Below, one piece after another: positions 44,553-54,000 of a stretch of 55,258 nucleotides of DNA. The stretch comes from Candidatus Azobacteroides sp. Its GTDB lineage: Bacteria > Bacteroidota > Bacteroidia > Bacteroidales > WRGA01. Under the pieces are notes generated by a model. That model was not told the origin of the DNA. It did no database searches and worked only from the letters and a program-made list of their open reading frames with translations. The first letter of the stretch is position 1, and every line of letters begins with the position of its first letter. The position numbers and the translations under genes are program-made. The stretch spans positions 1 to 55,258 of the forward strand of contig WRGA01000116.1 in NCBI GenBank assembly GCA_009787405.1. The letters are read 5' to 3'.

Positions 44553-44571
44553 TGGGTATTAATAACGTTCC

Positions 44572-45429
44572 ATGGAAAAAAAGAAACGGAAACATTTTTG
44601 GAGAAACATTAAAGTAAAATACAAATTAACTATCAGCGACGAAAGTCACTTGCAAGATGTTTTTTCGATTCGGTTGTCGAAACTTAGAGTTATTGTTGCG
44701 GGGGTCTGTTTGTTTTTGTTTCTTTTTTTCTTGGTCGGTGCTTTGATTTGGATTACTCCGGTTAAAAATTTTCTTCCCGGTTATTTGGATGCCGAATTTC
44801 GAAAAGATGTCGTGAATTATTCGCTGGTTGTTGATTCGTTATCGCAAATGGCCGAGGTTCAAGAAGCTTATGTGGATAATTTGAAGAGTATTTTACAGGG
44901 AGATGTAAAAGCCGATACAGTGAAATCGATTGATTCCGTCCAATATAATTTGGATTTTACCGAACTTCATCGAAGCAAAAGAGAAGAGGAATACCGGAAA
45001 GATTTTGAAGAAAAGGAAAAATACAATTTATCGTTATATCCCGAAAATCAAGTTTCCGGAGGGCCTAATTTCTTTCCTCCGGTAAAAGGGATCATCACGG
45101 CGAAGTTTAACAGCTTGGAATCACATTTCGGCGTTGATTTGGTTGCTGCTGAAAATCAACCGGTTGTAGCGGTTTCCGATGGAACGGTCATTTATTGCGG
45201 GTTTGATATGGATGTCGGATATGTCATTCAAATACAGCATAATAACGAGTTTATTTCCATTTATAAACATAATGCCCGATTGCTCAAAAAGATCGGCGAT
45301 GCTGTAAAAGGAGGAGAGGCCATTGCTATTGTGGGTAATACAGGGAAAATTACCACAGGGGCGCATTTACATTTTGAGCTGTGCCACAAAGGCAGTTTTG
45401 TGGATCCTGAAGAATATATAGTTTTTTAA
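44572..45429 (+). CDS. M23 family metallopeptidase, membrane-anchored
   Basis: A 285-residue bitopic protein: cytoplasmic basic N-terminus, one membrane helix (about 39-62), a periplasmic helical linker (about 75-160) and a C-terminal LytM/M23 domain. The metal motifs are present: HFGVD (His and Asp, near 184), YKHNA, and TGAHLHFEL with the HLH pair near 264. It should cut peptidoglycan cross-links or, if the site is degenerate, activate amidases. All expected ligands look intact. Own promoter; it is followed by the Usp fusion gene with its own promoter. Confidence 0.92.
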   Translation: MEKKKRKHFWRNIKVKYKLTISDESHLQDVFSIRLSKLRVIVAGVCLFLFLFFLVGALIWITPVKNFLPGYLDAEFRKDVVNYSLVVDSLSQMAEVQEAYVDNLKSILQGDVKADTVKSIDSVQYNLDFTELHRSKREEEYRKDFEEKEKYNLSLYPENQVSGGPNFFPPVKGIITAKFNSLESHFGVDLVAAENQPVVAVSDGTVIYCGFDMDVGYVIQIQHNNEFISIYKHNARLLKKIGDAVKGGEAIAIVGNTGKITTGAHLHFELCHKGSFVDPEEYIVF

Positions 45430-45466
45430 TATATTTAAGGTGTTGTTATATTGTTGTTAAAATGTT

Positions 45467-45474
45467 TATTTTTG
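45467..45474 (+). promoter_or_regulatory. Promoter of the Usp fusion gene, -7 box TATTTTTG
   Basis: Exact TAnnTTTG with a TTG at 45443-45445, 21 nt upstream. It sits just after a TTTAAGGTGTTG motif (45434-45445). Confidence 0.6.
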
Positions 45475-45526
45475 ATATAGATTTTTCTGATACAATTTTT
45501 ATACGATAATCATAAACCGAATTGAT

Positions 45527-46642
45527 ATGGAAGATAAATTAGTAACATTAGCCATTTATACTTTTGAGAAAGCCCAAATTCTCAAAACGATTCTTGAAAA
45601 TGAAGGAATTGAAGTATATATTCATAATGTCAATTTGATTCAACCTGTTATTTCAGCGGGAGTGCGGGTTCGAATCAAAGAAAGTGATTTGCCTAAAGCG
45701 CTCAGTATTATTGAGAGTACACATTGGCTTGGCGCTGAAACAGACATCGAGAAAAAGGCGGAAGAGAAAAAGATTATTCTTATTCCGGTCGATTTTTCCG
45801 ATTACTCGATGAAAGCTTGTTGTATCGGCTTTAGTTATGCTTCTGCCATTCGAGCCGAAGTGATCCTGTTGCATACCTTTTTTACTCCGTTGTACGCTAC
45901 TTCGATGCCGTTTGGCGATACGGTGAGTCCGTTTCAGTTTGAGGATGAAGATCTATTTGTTTATGTGTCAAACAAAGCGAAAGGCGACATGGACGAATTT
46001 GTATCGACCATCGAGAAAAAAATGAACGACGGAGAATTGTCTCAAGCTAAGTTTTCTTATTATTTGGAAGAAGGGATTCCGGAAGAAGAAATCATCCGGT
46101 ATTCCAAAGAATATAATCCGATTCTCATTGTAATGGGAACCCGCGGCAAAGATCAAAAAGATCTTGATTTGATCGGCAGTGTGACCGCTGAAGTGATCGA
46201 ATCGTCGCGTGTGCCTGTTTTTGCCGTTCCCGAACACGCTTCGTTCGCTAAAATCGAAGAAATCAAGCATATTGCTTTTGTAACGACTTTCGACCAAAAA
46301 GATTTGGTTGTTTTTGATGCTTTGATGAAAGTAGTCCGTCGTTTCGGCTTTAAAGTGACATTTGTGCATGTCGAGGCGAAAGAAGACGTTTGGAATGAGG
46401 TGAAACTGGCCGGAATCCGGGAATATTTCAAAAAGCAATATCCCGCATTGAAAGCCGAGTATCATATTATCGACAGCGATGATACGCTTAATGGATTGGA
46501 TGATTTCATCAAATCAGAACAGGTCGATATTTTGGCGTTGAGCAATCATAAGCGGAATATTTTCGCCCGTTTATTTAATCCGAGTATTGCACGTAAAATG
46601 TTATTCCATTCGGATACCCCGTTGTTGGTGTTGAAGGTTTGA
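45527..46642 (+). CDS. DUF2007-Usp-Usp fusion, universal stress protein
   Basis: A 371-residue protein with three parts. Residues 1-66 are a DUF2007-like ferredoxin-fold module (TLAIYTFEKAQILKTILENE and RVRIKESDLPKALSIIE). Residues 80-230 form a universal-stress-protein domain ending in IVMGTRGKDQKDLDLIGSV, the glycine-rich ATP-binding loop. Residues 246-371 form a second Usp domain (HIAFVTTFDQKDLVVF, ILALSNHKRNIFARLF) without the glycine loop, so it is likely structural. The DUF2007 part may sense a ligand or bind a partner. No known regulation other than its own promoter. Confidence 0.8.
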   Translation: MEDKLVTLAIYTFEKAQILKTILENEGIEVYIHNVNLIQPVISAGVRVRIKESDLPKALSIIESTHWLGAETDIEKKAEEKKIILIPVDFSDYSMKACCIGFSYASAIRAEVILLHTFFTPLYATSMPFGDTVSPFQFEDEDLFVYVSNKAKGDMDEFVSTIEKKMNDGELSQAKFSYYLEEGIPEEEIIRYSKEYNPILIVMGTRGKDQKDLDLIGSVTAEVIESSRVPVFAVPEHASFAKIEEIKHIAFVTTFDQKDLVVFDALMKVVRRFGFKVTFVHVEAKEDVWNEVKLAGIREYFKKQYPALKAEYHIIDSDDTLNGLDDFIKSEQVDILALSNHKRNIFARLFNPSIARKMLFHSDTPLLVLKV

Positions 46643-46676
46643 TGTTTAAGGTGCTTATTTAATGCTATGATATTTT

Positions 46677-47408
46677 ATGCGGGTTATTAAAAGAATTTTT
46701 TACTTTTTTTATCAGTGGGCTGTATTTTTCCCGTTGTTTCTTTTGGCGACCCTGCTTACTGCTTTAATGACCATTGTGGGTTGTTTTGCGGGGAATTATA
46801 AGTTTTGGGGGTTTTATCCCGCTTCTTTATGGTGTCGATTCACTTGTCGGTTGGCATTGGCAAAAGTTAAAGTTGTCGGAAGAGAAAAGGTGGACAAAAA
46901 TTCTTCGTATGTTTTTGTGGCCAATCATCAGGGTGCTTTCGATATTTTTCTGATTTACGGATATTTGGGGTGTAATTTTCGTTGGCTCATGAAAGAAAGC
47001 CTGCGGAAAATACCCCTTGTCGGAACCGCTTGTGCGTCGGCGGGTCATATTTTCATCGACAGAACGAGTGGGAGAGGAATTGTGATGTCTTTGCGACAGG
47101 CGAAAGAGAAGCTGAATGACGGTATTTCGACGGTTGTTTTCCCGGAAGGTTCGCGTACAAAAGACGGTAAAATGCATGAATTTAAAAAAGGAGCTTTTCA
47201 AATTGCTTTTGAATTGAAACGACCGATTGTTCCTCTGACCATCGACGGTTCTTTCGGCATCTTGAAAAGCGGTTCTTATTTGTTGAATCGCGGTAAGATG
47301 ACGTTGACTATTCATGCTCCCGTTTCTACTCAAAATTTAACGTCGGAAGATATGCCCGGATTGATGAATGAGGTTTGGCATATCATTGCCGACCCCTTAA
47401 ATAATTGA
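46677..47408 (+). CDS. plsC: 1-acyl-sn-glycerol-3-phosphate acyltransferase
   Basis: Makes phosphatidic acid from lysophosphatidic acid at the inner membrane. The 243-residue protein has an N-terminal hydrophobic pair of helices (about 13-40), the catalytic NHQGAFDIF (HX4D, about 81-89), GTACASAGHIFIDR, FPEGSRTKDGKMHEFKKGA (block 3, near 156) and PIVPLTIDG (near 180). Acyl-donor preference is unknown. It follows the Usp gene by 34 nt with a TTTAAGGTGCT motif between. Convergent with the mannose-1-phosphate guanylyltransferase gene. Confidence 0.93.
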   Translation: MRVIKRIFYFFYQWAVFFPLFLLATLLTALMTIVGCFAGNYKFWGFYPASLWCRFTCRLALAKVKVVGREKVDKNSSYVFVANHQGAFDIFLIYGYLGCNFRWLMKESLRKIPLVGTACASAGHIFIDRTSGRGIVMSLRQAKEKLNDGISTVVFPEGSRTKDGKMHEFKKGAFQIAFELKRPIVPLTIDGSFGILKSGSYLLNRGKMTLTIHAPVSTQNLTSEDMPGLMNEVWHIIADPLNN

Positions 47409-47464
47409 AACCGGATTTTAACCAATCGGCATGCCGCAGATACGCAATATGTTATAAATAACAT

Positions 47465-47507
47465 CCCCCCCTTCGCGGAGATTACAGATCGGCGCGAACG
47501 GGGGGAA
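47465..47507. repeat. GC-rich palindrome in the plsC/manC gap
   Basis: CCCCCCCTTCGCG on the left pairs with CGCGAACGGGGGG on the right around about 17 nt. No T-run; it stands out from the AT-rich gap and resembles the palindrome at 4643. The gap 47409-47647 holds no gene. Confidence 0.6.
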
Positions 47508-47647
47508 GTTGACAAGGTAGGTATTGCATCATTTTACCACTATTTTGTTTCTGACGGAACAAAAGTTATTCTTGACACGAATCAAAATGCAAAAATAACA
47601 GGGTTAATAACCACTCAATAATTCAATAATCAATAACTATTCCTCAT

Positions 47648-48730
47648 TTAAACATATTCGTCTCCGTAATTGATTTGGGCGTCGATGACATATTGGCGTA
47701 TGCGTTGTTCGTCTTCTTTTTTGCAGATCAACAGCACATTGTTTGATTCGGCGACGATATATCCGTCCAAATCTTGAATGACAGCCAGCTTTTCGCTGTT
47801 TGATAAGGTGACGATATTATTGCTGCTGCCATAATACATGGCGTTGCTTTTCAGAGTGGCGTTGTTGTTTTCGTCTTTTTCCGAAATGTCGTATAAAGCC
47901 CCCCATGTTCCCAAGTCAGACCAGCCTACGTCGGTGCAGAGGACATGCACATTCGGCGCTTTTTCCATAATGCCGTAATCGATCGAGATATTGGGAGAGG
48001 CCGAGAAATTTTCGTTGATGAACGCTTTTTCATCCGGTGTGTTGAAAATATTTTTACCCGCATCAAAAATAGACGCGACTTCGGGTAAATATAAATGAAA
48101 TGCGTCGATGATTTGGTTCACGTTCCACAAGAAGATCCCCGAGTTCCAATAAAACTCGCCGCTTTCGTAAAAAACACGCGCCAGTTCGACATTGGGTTTT
48201 TCGGTAAACGTTTTTACTTTTTTGAAAATTACGTTGTCATTATTATCGGCTTGAATATAACCGTAAGCTGTTTCGGGGCGATTGGGTTTGATTCCCAATG
48301 TCAATAAGGTATTGTTGTTTTCGACAAAATCCAGTCCTGTTTTTACGGCCAATAAAAATTCGTTTTCCCTCAGAATCAAATGGTCGGAAGGGGCAACGAC
48401 AATATTGGCATCAGGATTGACGGCTCGAATGTGGTACGATGCGAAGGCTATGCAAGGAGCCGTATTTCGTCGTTGAGGTTCGAGCAGAATTTGGTTTGAA
48501 TTTAATTCCGGCAGTTGCTCACGAATCAGGTCGGTGTATAATTCGTTGGTGACAATGAAAATATTTTCTACGGGAATTATTTTACTGAAACGATCAAAAG
48601 TTTGTTGAAGAAGAGAACGTCCCGTACCGAAAAAATCAAGAAACTGTTTAGGCTTACTTACGCGGCTGAACGGCCAAAAACGGCTTCCGATTCCGCCTCC
48701 CATGATGACACAATAATTATTGTTTTCCAT
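47648..48730 (-). CDS. manC: Mannose-1-phosphate guanylyltransferase
   Basis: Makes GDP-mannose for glycan synthesis. The 360-residue protein carries the nucleotidyltransferase signature MGGGIGSRFWPFSRVSKPKQF in parts (GGGIGSRFWP near 11-20, and SKPKQF), VAPSDHLILRE (near 117), KTFTEKPN, YWNSGIFLWN (near 193) and WSDLGTWGAL (near 270). It has no C-terminal phosphomannose isomerase half, so it is monofunctional. It could feed GDP-mannose to the GT2 enzyme at 3666 or to glycan genes elsewhere. It diverges from the ATPase gene across a 269-bp gap. Confidence 0.95.
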   Translation of the reverse strand: MENNNYCVIMGGGIGSRFWPFSRVSKPKQFLDFFGTGRSLLQQTFDRFSKIIPVENIFIVTNELYTDLIREQLPELNSNQILLEPQRRNTAPCIAFASYHIRAVNPDANIVVAPSDHLILRENEFLLAVKTGLDFVENNNTLLTLGIKPNRPETAYGYIQADNNDNVIFKKVKTFTEKPNVELARVFYESGEFYWNSGIFLWNVNQIIDAFHLYLPEVASIFDAGKNIFNTPDEKAFINENFSASPNISIDYGIMEKAPNVHVLCTDVGWSDLGTWGALYDISEKDENNNATLKSNAMYYGSSNNIVTLSNSEKLAVIQDLDGYIVAESNNVLLICKKEDEQRIRQYVIDAQINYGDEYV

Positions 48731-48787
48731 ATGTTAAGATAATGAATGATATAATTTTTTTGCGAATATACTTGATAATTTGTACAT

Positions 48788-48852
48788 GTAAAAAGTAAAA
48801 AGGCCGGAATCGACGGGTTTTAACAGTATTCTACTTTTTTACTTTTTATTTT
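48788..48852. repeat. Imperfect inverted repeat of GTAAAAA units
   Basis: AAAAAGTAAAAAGG on the left is mirrored by CTACTTTTTTACTTTTTAT on the right. It lies in the divergent gap upstream of both manC and the ATPase gene, and is a second short-unit repeat family alongside the AGTTAAG type. Confidence 0.55.
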
Positions 48853-48964
48853 ATTCAGGGACAAATATAGTGAAGTTGCCGATAATTATCAAAATAAACC
48901 TCTCAATCTTACAAAAAGTTTATTATTTTGTAATGTGGAGATTGCAAAACAATGTTTTTTTGTC

Positions 48965-48972
48965 TATATTTG
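48965..48972 (+). promoter_or_regulatory. Promoter of the ATPase-KilA-N operon, -7 box TATATTTG
   Basis: Exact TAnnTTTG with TTG at 48943-48945, about 20 nt upstream. The transcript would start about 24 nt before the GTG start codon. Confidence 0.65.
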
Positions 48973-48999
48973 TCGCGTATTTTATTAAGGATACTTTAA

Positions 49000-50178
49000 G
49001 TGGAAGCATTTTTTAAGACACATAAATACCTTGTAGAACATGTTCAATCTCCGGTGGAACGTTATTTAATGAATGAAATTGACCGGAGTGATCGTTTAAT
49101 CGGAATTAAAGGCAGCAGAGGAGTCGGTAAAACGACTTTTTTATTACAATACGCCAAGAATAATTTTGAAATCGGTGATCGTTCCTGTTTATATATCAAT
49201 TTAAATAATTTTTATTTTACCAATTGCTCTATAGTCGATTTTGCCGATGATTTCAGGCATCGCGGCGGAAAGGTGTTGTTGATTGATCAAATATTTAAGT
49301 ATCCCGAATGGTCTTCCGAATTGAGATACTGTTATGATCATTTCCATGATTTGCAAATTATATTTTCGGGATCTTCCGTCATGAGGTTGAAAGAAGAAAA
49401 TCCCGAATTATCCGGCAGGGTCGAATCGTATAATTTGCGGGGATTTTCTTTCCGGGAATATTTGAACTTGACCGCCAAAAAGAAATTCAAGGCTTATTCG
49501 TTGGATGAAATATTGAACTCCCATGAAGAAATCGTGAACGATATTCTTTCGAAAACAAAGCCGTTGGCTTATTTTCCGGATTACTTGCATCACGGATATT
49601 ATCCGTTTTTTCTGGAGAAAAGGAACTTTTCCGAAAATTTGCTGAAAACCATGAACATGATGTTGGAAGTGGATATTTTACTGATTCAGCAAATGGATTT
49701 GAAATGTTTGAACAAGATCAAAAAATTATTATACTTGTTATTGGTCAATGCGCCTTGTACTCCGAATATCAGTCAGTTGAGCAATGATATTTCCACCTCG
49801 CGGGCAACGGTGATGAATTATATAAAATATTTGAAAGATGCCCGTTTATTGAATATGTTGTATGACGACGGGGAAGAATTTCCCAAGAAGCCGGCGTTGG
49901 TATATATGCATAATACGAATTTGATGTACCCGGTGTCGGACGAAACCATTCAACGGAAAACATTGATCGAGACTTTTTTTTACAATATGTTGCACAAAGA
50001 CCATCGCTTAAATAAGGGGAAGAAAAATGCATCTTTTCTAGTGGATAGAAAATATAATTTTACAATTGATGTCGATTTCCCGAAAAAAAATGATCCCGGA
50101 ATGTATTATGTAGTCGATAAAATTTCCGGAAATGAAAAAAATGTGATTCCGGCTTGGTTATTCGGTTTTTTGTATTAA
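49000..50178 (+). CDS. AAA-type ATPase with a variant Walker B (DQ)
   Basis: A 392-residue P-loop protein of the AAA_14/DUF4143-like group. Walker A is GSRGVGKT (38-45). The Walker B region reads KVLLIDQIFKYPEW, so the catalytic Glu after Asp96 is Gln97. A sensor-1-like IIFSGSSVMRL follows (120-130), and a winged-helix-like C-terminal part has LSNDISTSRATVMNYIKYLK near 265. The E-to-Q change usually slows hydrolysis; it may also be normal for a subfamily, which I could not check. Start is GTG at 49000, placed 28 nt after the -7 box. The KilA-N gene begins 4 nt after its stop. Role unknown; a defence or toxin-antitoxin role is only possible. Confidence 0.8.
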   Translation: MEAFFKTHKYLVEHVQSPVERYLMNEIDRSDRLIGIKGSRGVGKTTFLLQYAKNNFEIGDRSCLYINLNNFYFTNCSIVDFADDFRHRGGKVLLIDQIFKYPEWSSELRYCYDHFHDLQIIFSGSSVMRLKEENPELSGRVESYNLRGFSFREYLNLTAKKKFKAYSLDEILNSHEEIVNDILSKTKPLAYFPDYLHHGYYPFFLEKRNFSENLLKTMNMMLEVDILLIQQMDLKCLNKIKKLLYLLLVNAPCTPNISQLSNDISTSRATVMNYIKYLKDARLLNMLYDDGEEFPKKPALVYMHNTNLMYPVSDETIQRKTLIETFFYNMLHKDHRLNKGKKNASFLVDRKYNFTIDVDFPKKNDPGMYYVVDKISGNEKNVIPAWLFGFLY

Positions 50179-50182
50179 ATGA

Positions 50183-51004
50183 ATGAGCAAAAAAGAAAAA
50201 ATAACGGTACAGGGAACGGCGATAACAATCATTTCAATAAAAAATGATGATTACATTTGCCTTACGGATATGGCAGGTTACAAAGACAGCTTGGAAGCAC
50301 GTGTTGTAGTTTCCAATTGGATGAGTAATCATTATACCGTTGATTTTTTAGGAATTTGGGAACAAGTCAATAATCCCGGTTTTAACCGTATGGGATTCCA
50401 TACGGTTAAAACCGGGGACGGAAGATTGGTGCTAACGCCGAAGCGTTGGGTTGAAATGACTAATGCCATAGGTATTTTTTCTAAATCAGGACGTTATGGA
50501 GGCGGTATTTTTGCTCATAAAGATATTGCATTTGAATTTGGAACATGGTTGTCGGCAGAATTTAAGTATTTTTTGATAAGAGAATTTCAACGTCTTAAAG
50601 AAGATGAACAAAAGAGCAAATCGCTCGAATGGAACTTACAACGCACTTTATCAAAAATAAATTATCGTATTCATACAGACGCGATTAAAGAGAAAATAAT
50701 TCCCGATGTTGTTACCAAAGAACAAGCTTCTTTCATTTATGCCGATGAAGCTGATCTGTTGAATGTCGCATTATTTGGCAGAACGGCTGCACAATGGCGC
50801 AAAGAAAATTCAAATAAAAGCGGTAATATTCGCGATTATGCAACATTGGAGCAATTGGTTGTGTTGTCGAATATGGAAAGCATTAATGCTCTATTAATCA
50901 GGCAAGAACTGTCGCAAGGCGAACGATTGGTGCAACTCAACACAGTTGCAATTACTCAATTGCGGTCGTTGGTTGAGAACCGGAATTTGAAACGACTGAA
51001 ATAA
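50183..51004 (+). CDS. KilA-N domain DNA-binding protein
   Basis: A 273-residue protein. A KilA-N/APSES-like DNA-binding domain covers about 20-140: YICLTDMAGYKDSLEARVVV, VSNWMSNHYTVDFLGIWEQ, TPKRWVEMTNAIGIFSKSGR, IFAHKDIAFEFGTWLS and EFKYFLIREFQRLK. The C-terminal half is helical, with no known fold. KilA-N proteins are typical of phages and phage remnants, but also occur alone in Bacteroidota chromosomes. It is translated directly after the ATPase. A perfect 19-bp palindrome lies in codons 65-78. No other phage gene is nearby. Confidence 0.85.
   Translation: MSKKEKITVQGTAITIISIKNDDYICLTDMAGYKDSLEARVVVSNWMSNHYTVDFLGIWEQVNNPGFNRMGFHTVKTGDGRLVLTPKRWVEMTNAIGIFSKSGRYGGGIFAHKDIAFEFGTWLSAEFKYFLIREFQRLKEDEQKSKSLEWNLQRTLSKINYRIHTDAIKEKIIPDVVTKEQASFIYADEADLLNVALFGRTAAQWRKENSNKSGNIRDYATLEQLVVLSNMESINALLIRQELSQGERLVQLNTVAITQLRSLVENRNLKRLK
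50375..50416. repeat. Perfect 19-bp palindrome with 4-nt loop inside the KilA-N gene
   Basis: The arm 50375-50393 (CCCGGTTTTAACCGTATGG) is the exact reverse complement of 50398-50416, with a GATT loop. It encodes the stretch Pro-Gly-Phe-Asn-Arg-Met-Gly-Phe-His-Thr-Val-Lys-Thr-Gly. Confidence 0.97.
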
Positions 51005-51035
51005 TTAATATTAAATATCAGAAACAGTTAAAACT

Positions 51036-54000
51036 ATGACAAAACAAAAAAAATTTCTAACTTGTGACGGAAATCAAGCGGCGGCGCACATTGCTTATAT
51101 GTTCAGCGAAACGGCTTCGATTTATCCCATCACACCTTCTTCGACTATGGCCGAATATGTTGATGAATGGGCTGCCGGAGGAAGAAAAAACATCTTCGGT
51201 GAAACGGTGCGTGTGGATGAAATGCAATCGGAAGCCGGCGCTGCCGGCGCTATGCACGGGGCTTTACAAGCCGGTGCATTGAGTACTACGTTTACGGCTT
51301 CTCAAGGATTGTTGTTGATGATTCCCAACATGTATAAGGTTGCCGGTGAATTGCTTCCGGGCGTTTATCATGTTTCGGCGCGCGCCATAGCATCCCATGC
51401 TCTTTCCATTTTCGGCGACCACCAGGATGTGATGGCTGTTCGTCAAACCGGTTGTGCCATGTTGGCCACAGGTTCGGTTCAGGAAGTAATGGACTTGGCC
51501 GGTGTTGCGCATTTGTCTGCCATCAAATCCCGTGTTCCTTTTGTTCATTTCTTCGACGGGTTCCGTACTTCTCACGAAATTCAAAAGATCGAGATGTTGG
51601 AAAATGAAGATTTGGCTCCGCTCATTGATCAAAAAGCATTGGACGAGTTTCGTACTCGTGCATTGAATAACGATAATCCCGTTGCACGCGGTATGGCAGA
51701 AAATCCGGATATTTATTTCCAAGCCAGAGAGGCTTCCAATATTTACTACAATCAAGTGGTGGGCATTGTGGAAGAATATATTGATAAAATCAGTGAAATT
51801 GTCGGCAGAAAATACGGATTATTCGATTATTACGGCGCTCCGGATGCCGATCGCGTGATCATTGCCATGGGTTCCGTGACCGAAGCGATCAAAGAAACCA
51901 TCGACTATTTAAATAAGAAAGGGGAGAAAACCGGATTGGTGTCGGTACACTTGTATCGTCCTTTCTCTGCCAAACATTTCTTGGCTGCTGTTCCGAAATC
52001 TGTGAAAAGAATTGCTGTTTTGGACAGAACCAAAGAACCGGGCGCTATCGGTGAACCGCTTTATCTGGATGTAAAGAATTGTCTTTACGGAAAAGAAAAT
52101 GCGCCGGTTATTGTAGGCGGACGTTACGGGTTGTCTTCTAAAGATACGACTCCCGCTCAGATTACGGCCGTTTACGAAAATTTGTCGTTACCCGAACCTA
52201 AAAACGGCTTTACAATCGGGATTGTGGATGATGTTACCTTCACTTCTCTTCCGCAAAAAGAAGAATTGGCGTTCGAAGACGGTCCGTTTGAAGCTAAATT
52301 TTACGGATTGGGTGCTGACGGAACGGTAGGCGCCAATAAAAATTCCATTAAAATCATCGGCGACAACACCGATAAATATTCGCAAGCGTATTTTGCATAC
52401 GACTCCAAAAAATCGGGAGGGTTTACTTGTTCTCACTTGCGTTTCGGCGACAAACCGATTCGCTCCACTTATCTGGTGAATACGCCTGATTTCGTGGCTT
52501 GTCATGTGCAGGCCTATTTGCGTTTGTATGATGTGACCAAAGGGTTGAAAAAAGGCGGAACATTCCTTTTGAATACCATTTGGGACAAGGAGGAAGTGAA
52601 AAAGCATCTTCCCGATAACGTGAAGAAATATTTGGCCGCCAACAACATCAATTTTTATATCATCAACGCTACGGGAATTGCTGAAGAAATCGGATTGGGC
52701 AGCAGAACCAATACGATCCTTCAATCGGCATTTTTCAAAATCACCGGTGTGATTCCTTATGATCTGGCGGTTGAACAAATGAAGAAATTCATCGTAAAAT
52801 CGTATGGTAAAAAAGGCGAAGACATCATTAATATGAATTATGCTGCGGTAGATCGCGGCGGTGACGTGGTGAAAGTGGATGTTCCTGCCGAATGGGCAAA
52901 CATTAAACTTGAAGGCGATAAAATAGATCATCATGTTCCTGAATTTATAGATAAAATTGTTCGTCCCGTAAATGCTCAGACCGGAGACGATCTTCCGGTT
53001 TCGGTGTTCAAAGGTCGTGAAGACGGAACATGGGAGCAAGGAACCACTGCTTATGAAAAACGCGGGGTTGCAAGTCATGTTCCCGTTTGGATTCCCGACA
53101 ACTGCATCCAATGTAACCAATGTGCTTATGTTTGTCCTCATGCAGCCATTCGTCCGTTTGTACTGGATGCGGCCGAACAGACAAAAACTCCTGCGGAATT
53201 TACGACGTTGAAAGCGCAAGGAAAACAATTCGACGGCATGCGATTCCGTATTCAGGTGGATGTACTTGATTGTATGGGTTGCGGCAACTGTCCCGATGTT
53301 TGTCCGGGCAACAAAAGCGGCAAAGCGCTTGAAATGGTGCCCATCGAATCGCAATATTCCAATCAGGCCGGTTGGGATTTCTGCGTGAAAGAAGTGAAAT
53401 CGAAACAACATTTGGTGGATGTTTCGTTGAATGTGAAAAATTCTCAGTTTGCGACTCCGCTGTTTGAGTTCTCCGGAGCATGTGCCGGTTGCGGTGAAAC
53501 TCCGTATATCAAATTGATTTCCCAATTATTCGGCGATCATCAAATGATTGCGAATGCCACCGGATGTACGTCTATTTATTCAGGTTCTGCTCCTTCGACC
53601 CCGTATACCAAAAATGAAGAAGGTCGCGGCCCGGCATGGGCAAACTCTTTGTTTGAAGATAATGCCGAATACGGAATGGGAATGCATATTGCGGCGGTAA
53701 AAATGAGAGAAAGAATCGTCGAAAAAACAAAAGCTTTGATGGCTATTGAATGGACGCAGCAAAGAGTTAAAGATGCTGCTCAAGCGTGGCTCGACAATAA
53801 GAATGACGGCGGTGCAGCGGGTAGAAAAGCCGCTGACGAATACGTTGCTGCTCTTGAATGGGGTATTCAGTCGATTGACGATACAATAGGATGGTTAGAA
53901 AGTGCAGGCGGGGAATATGCCGAAAAACTTGCGGAAGCAAAAGCTAGGAAGGCGGCAGGAGCGACCTCTTGCGATTGTCCTGCTTGTACGTTGTGCAAGG

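Noticed and set aside
49000-51004. Prophage or integrative element
   Set aside because: KilA-N suggested phage origin, but there is no integrase, terminase, capsid or tail gene, no tRNA target and no flanking direct repeat.
52188-53525. 445-codon open frame on the minus strand
   Set aside because: It is antisense to the middle of nifJ, whose motifs are clear on the plus strand. The translation is rich in Phe, His and Arg, as expected from the reverse of a biased gene.
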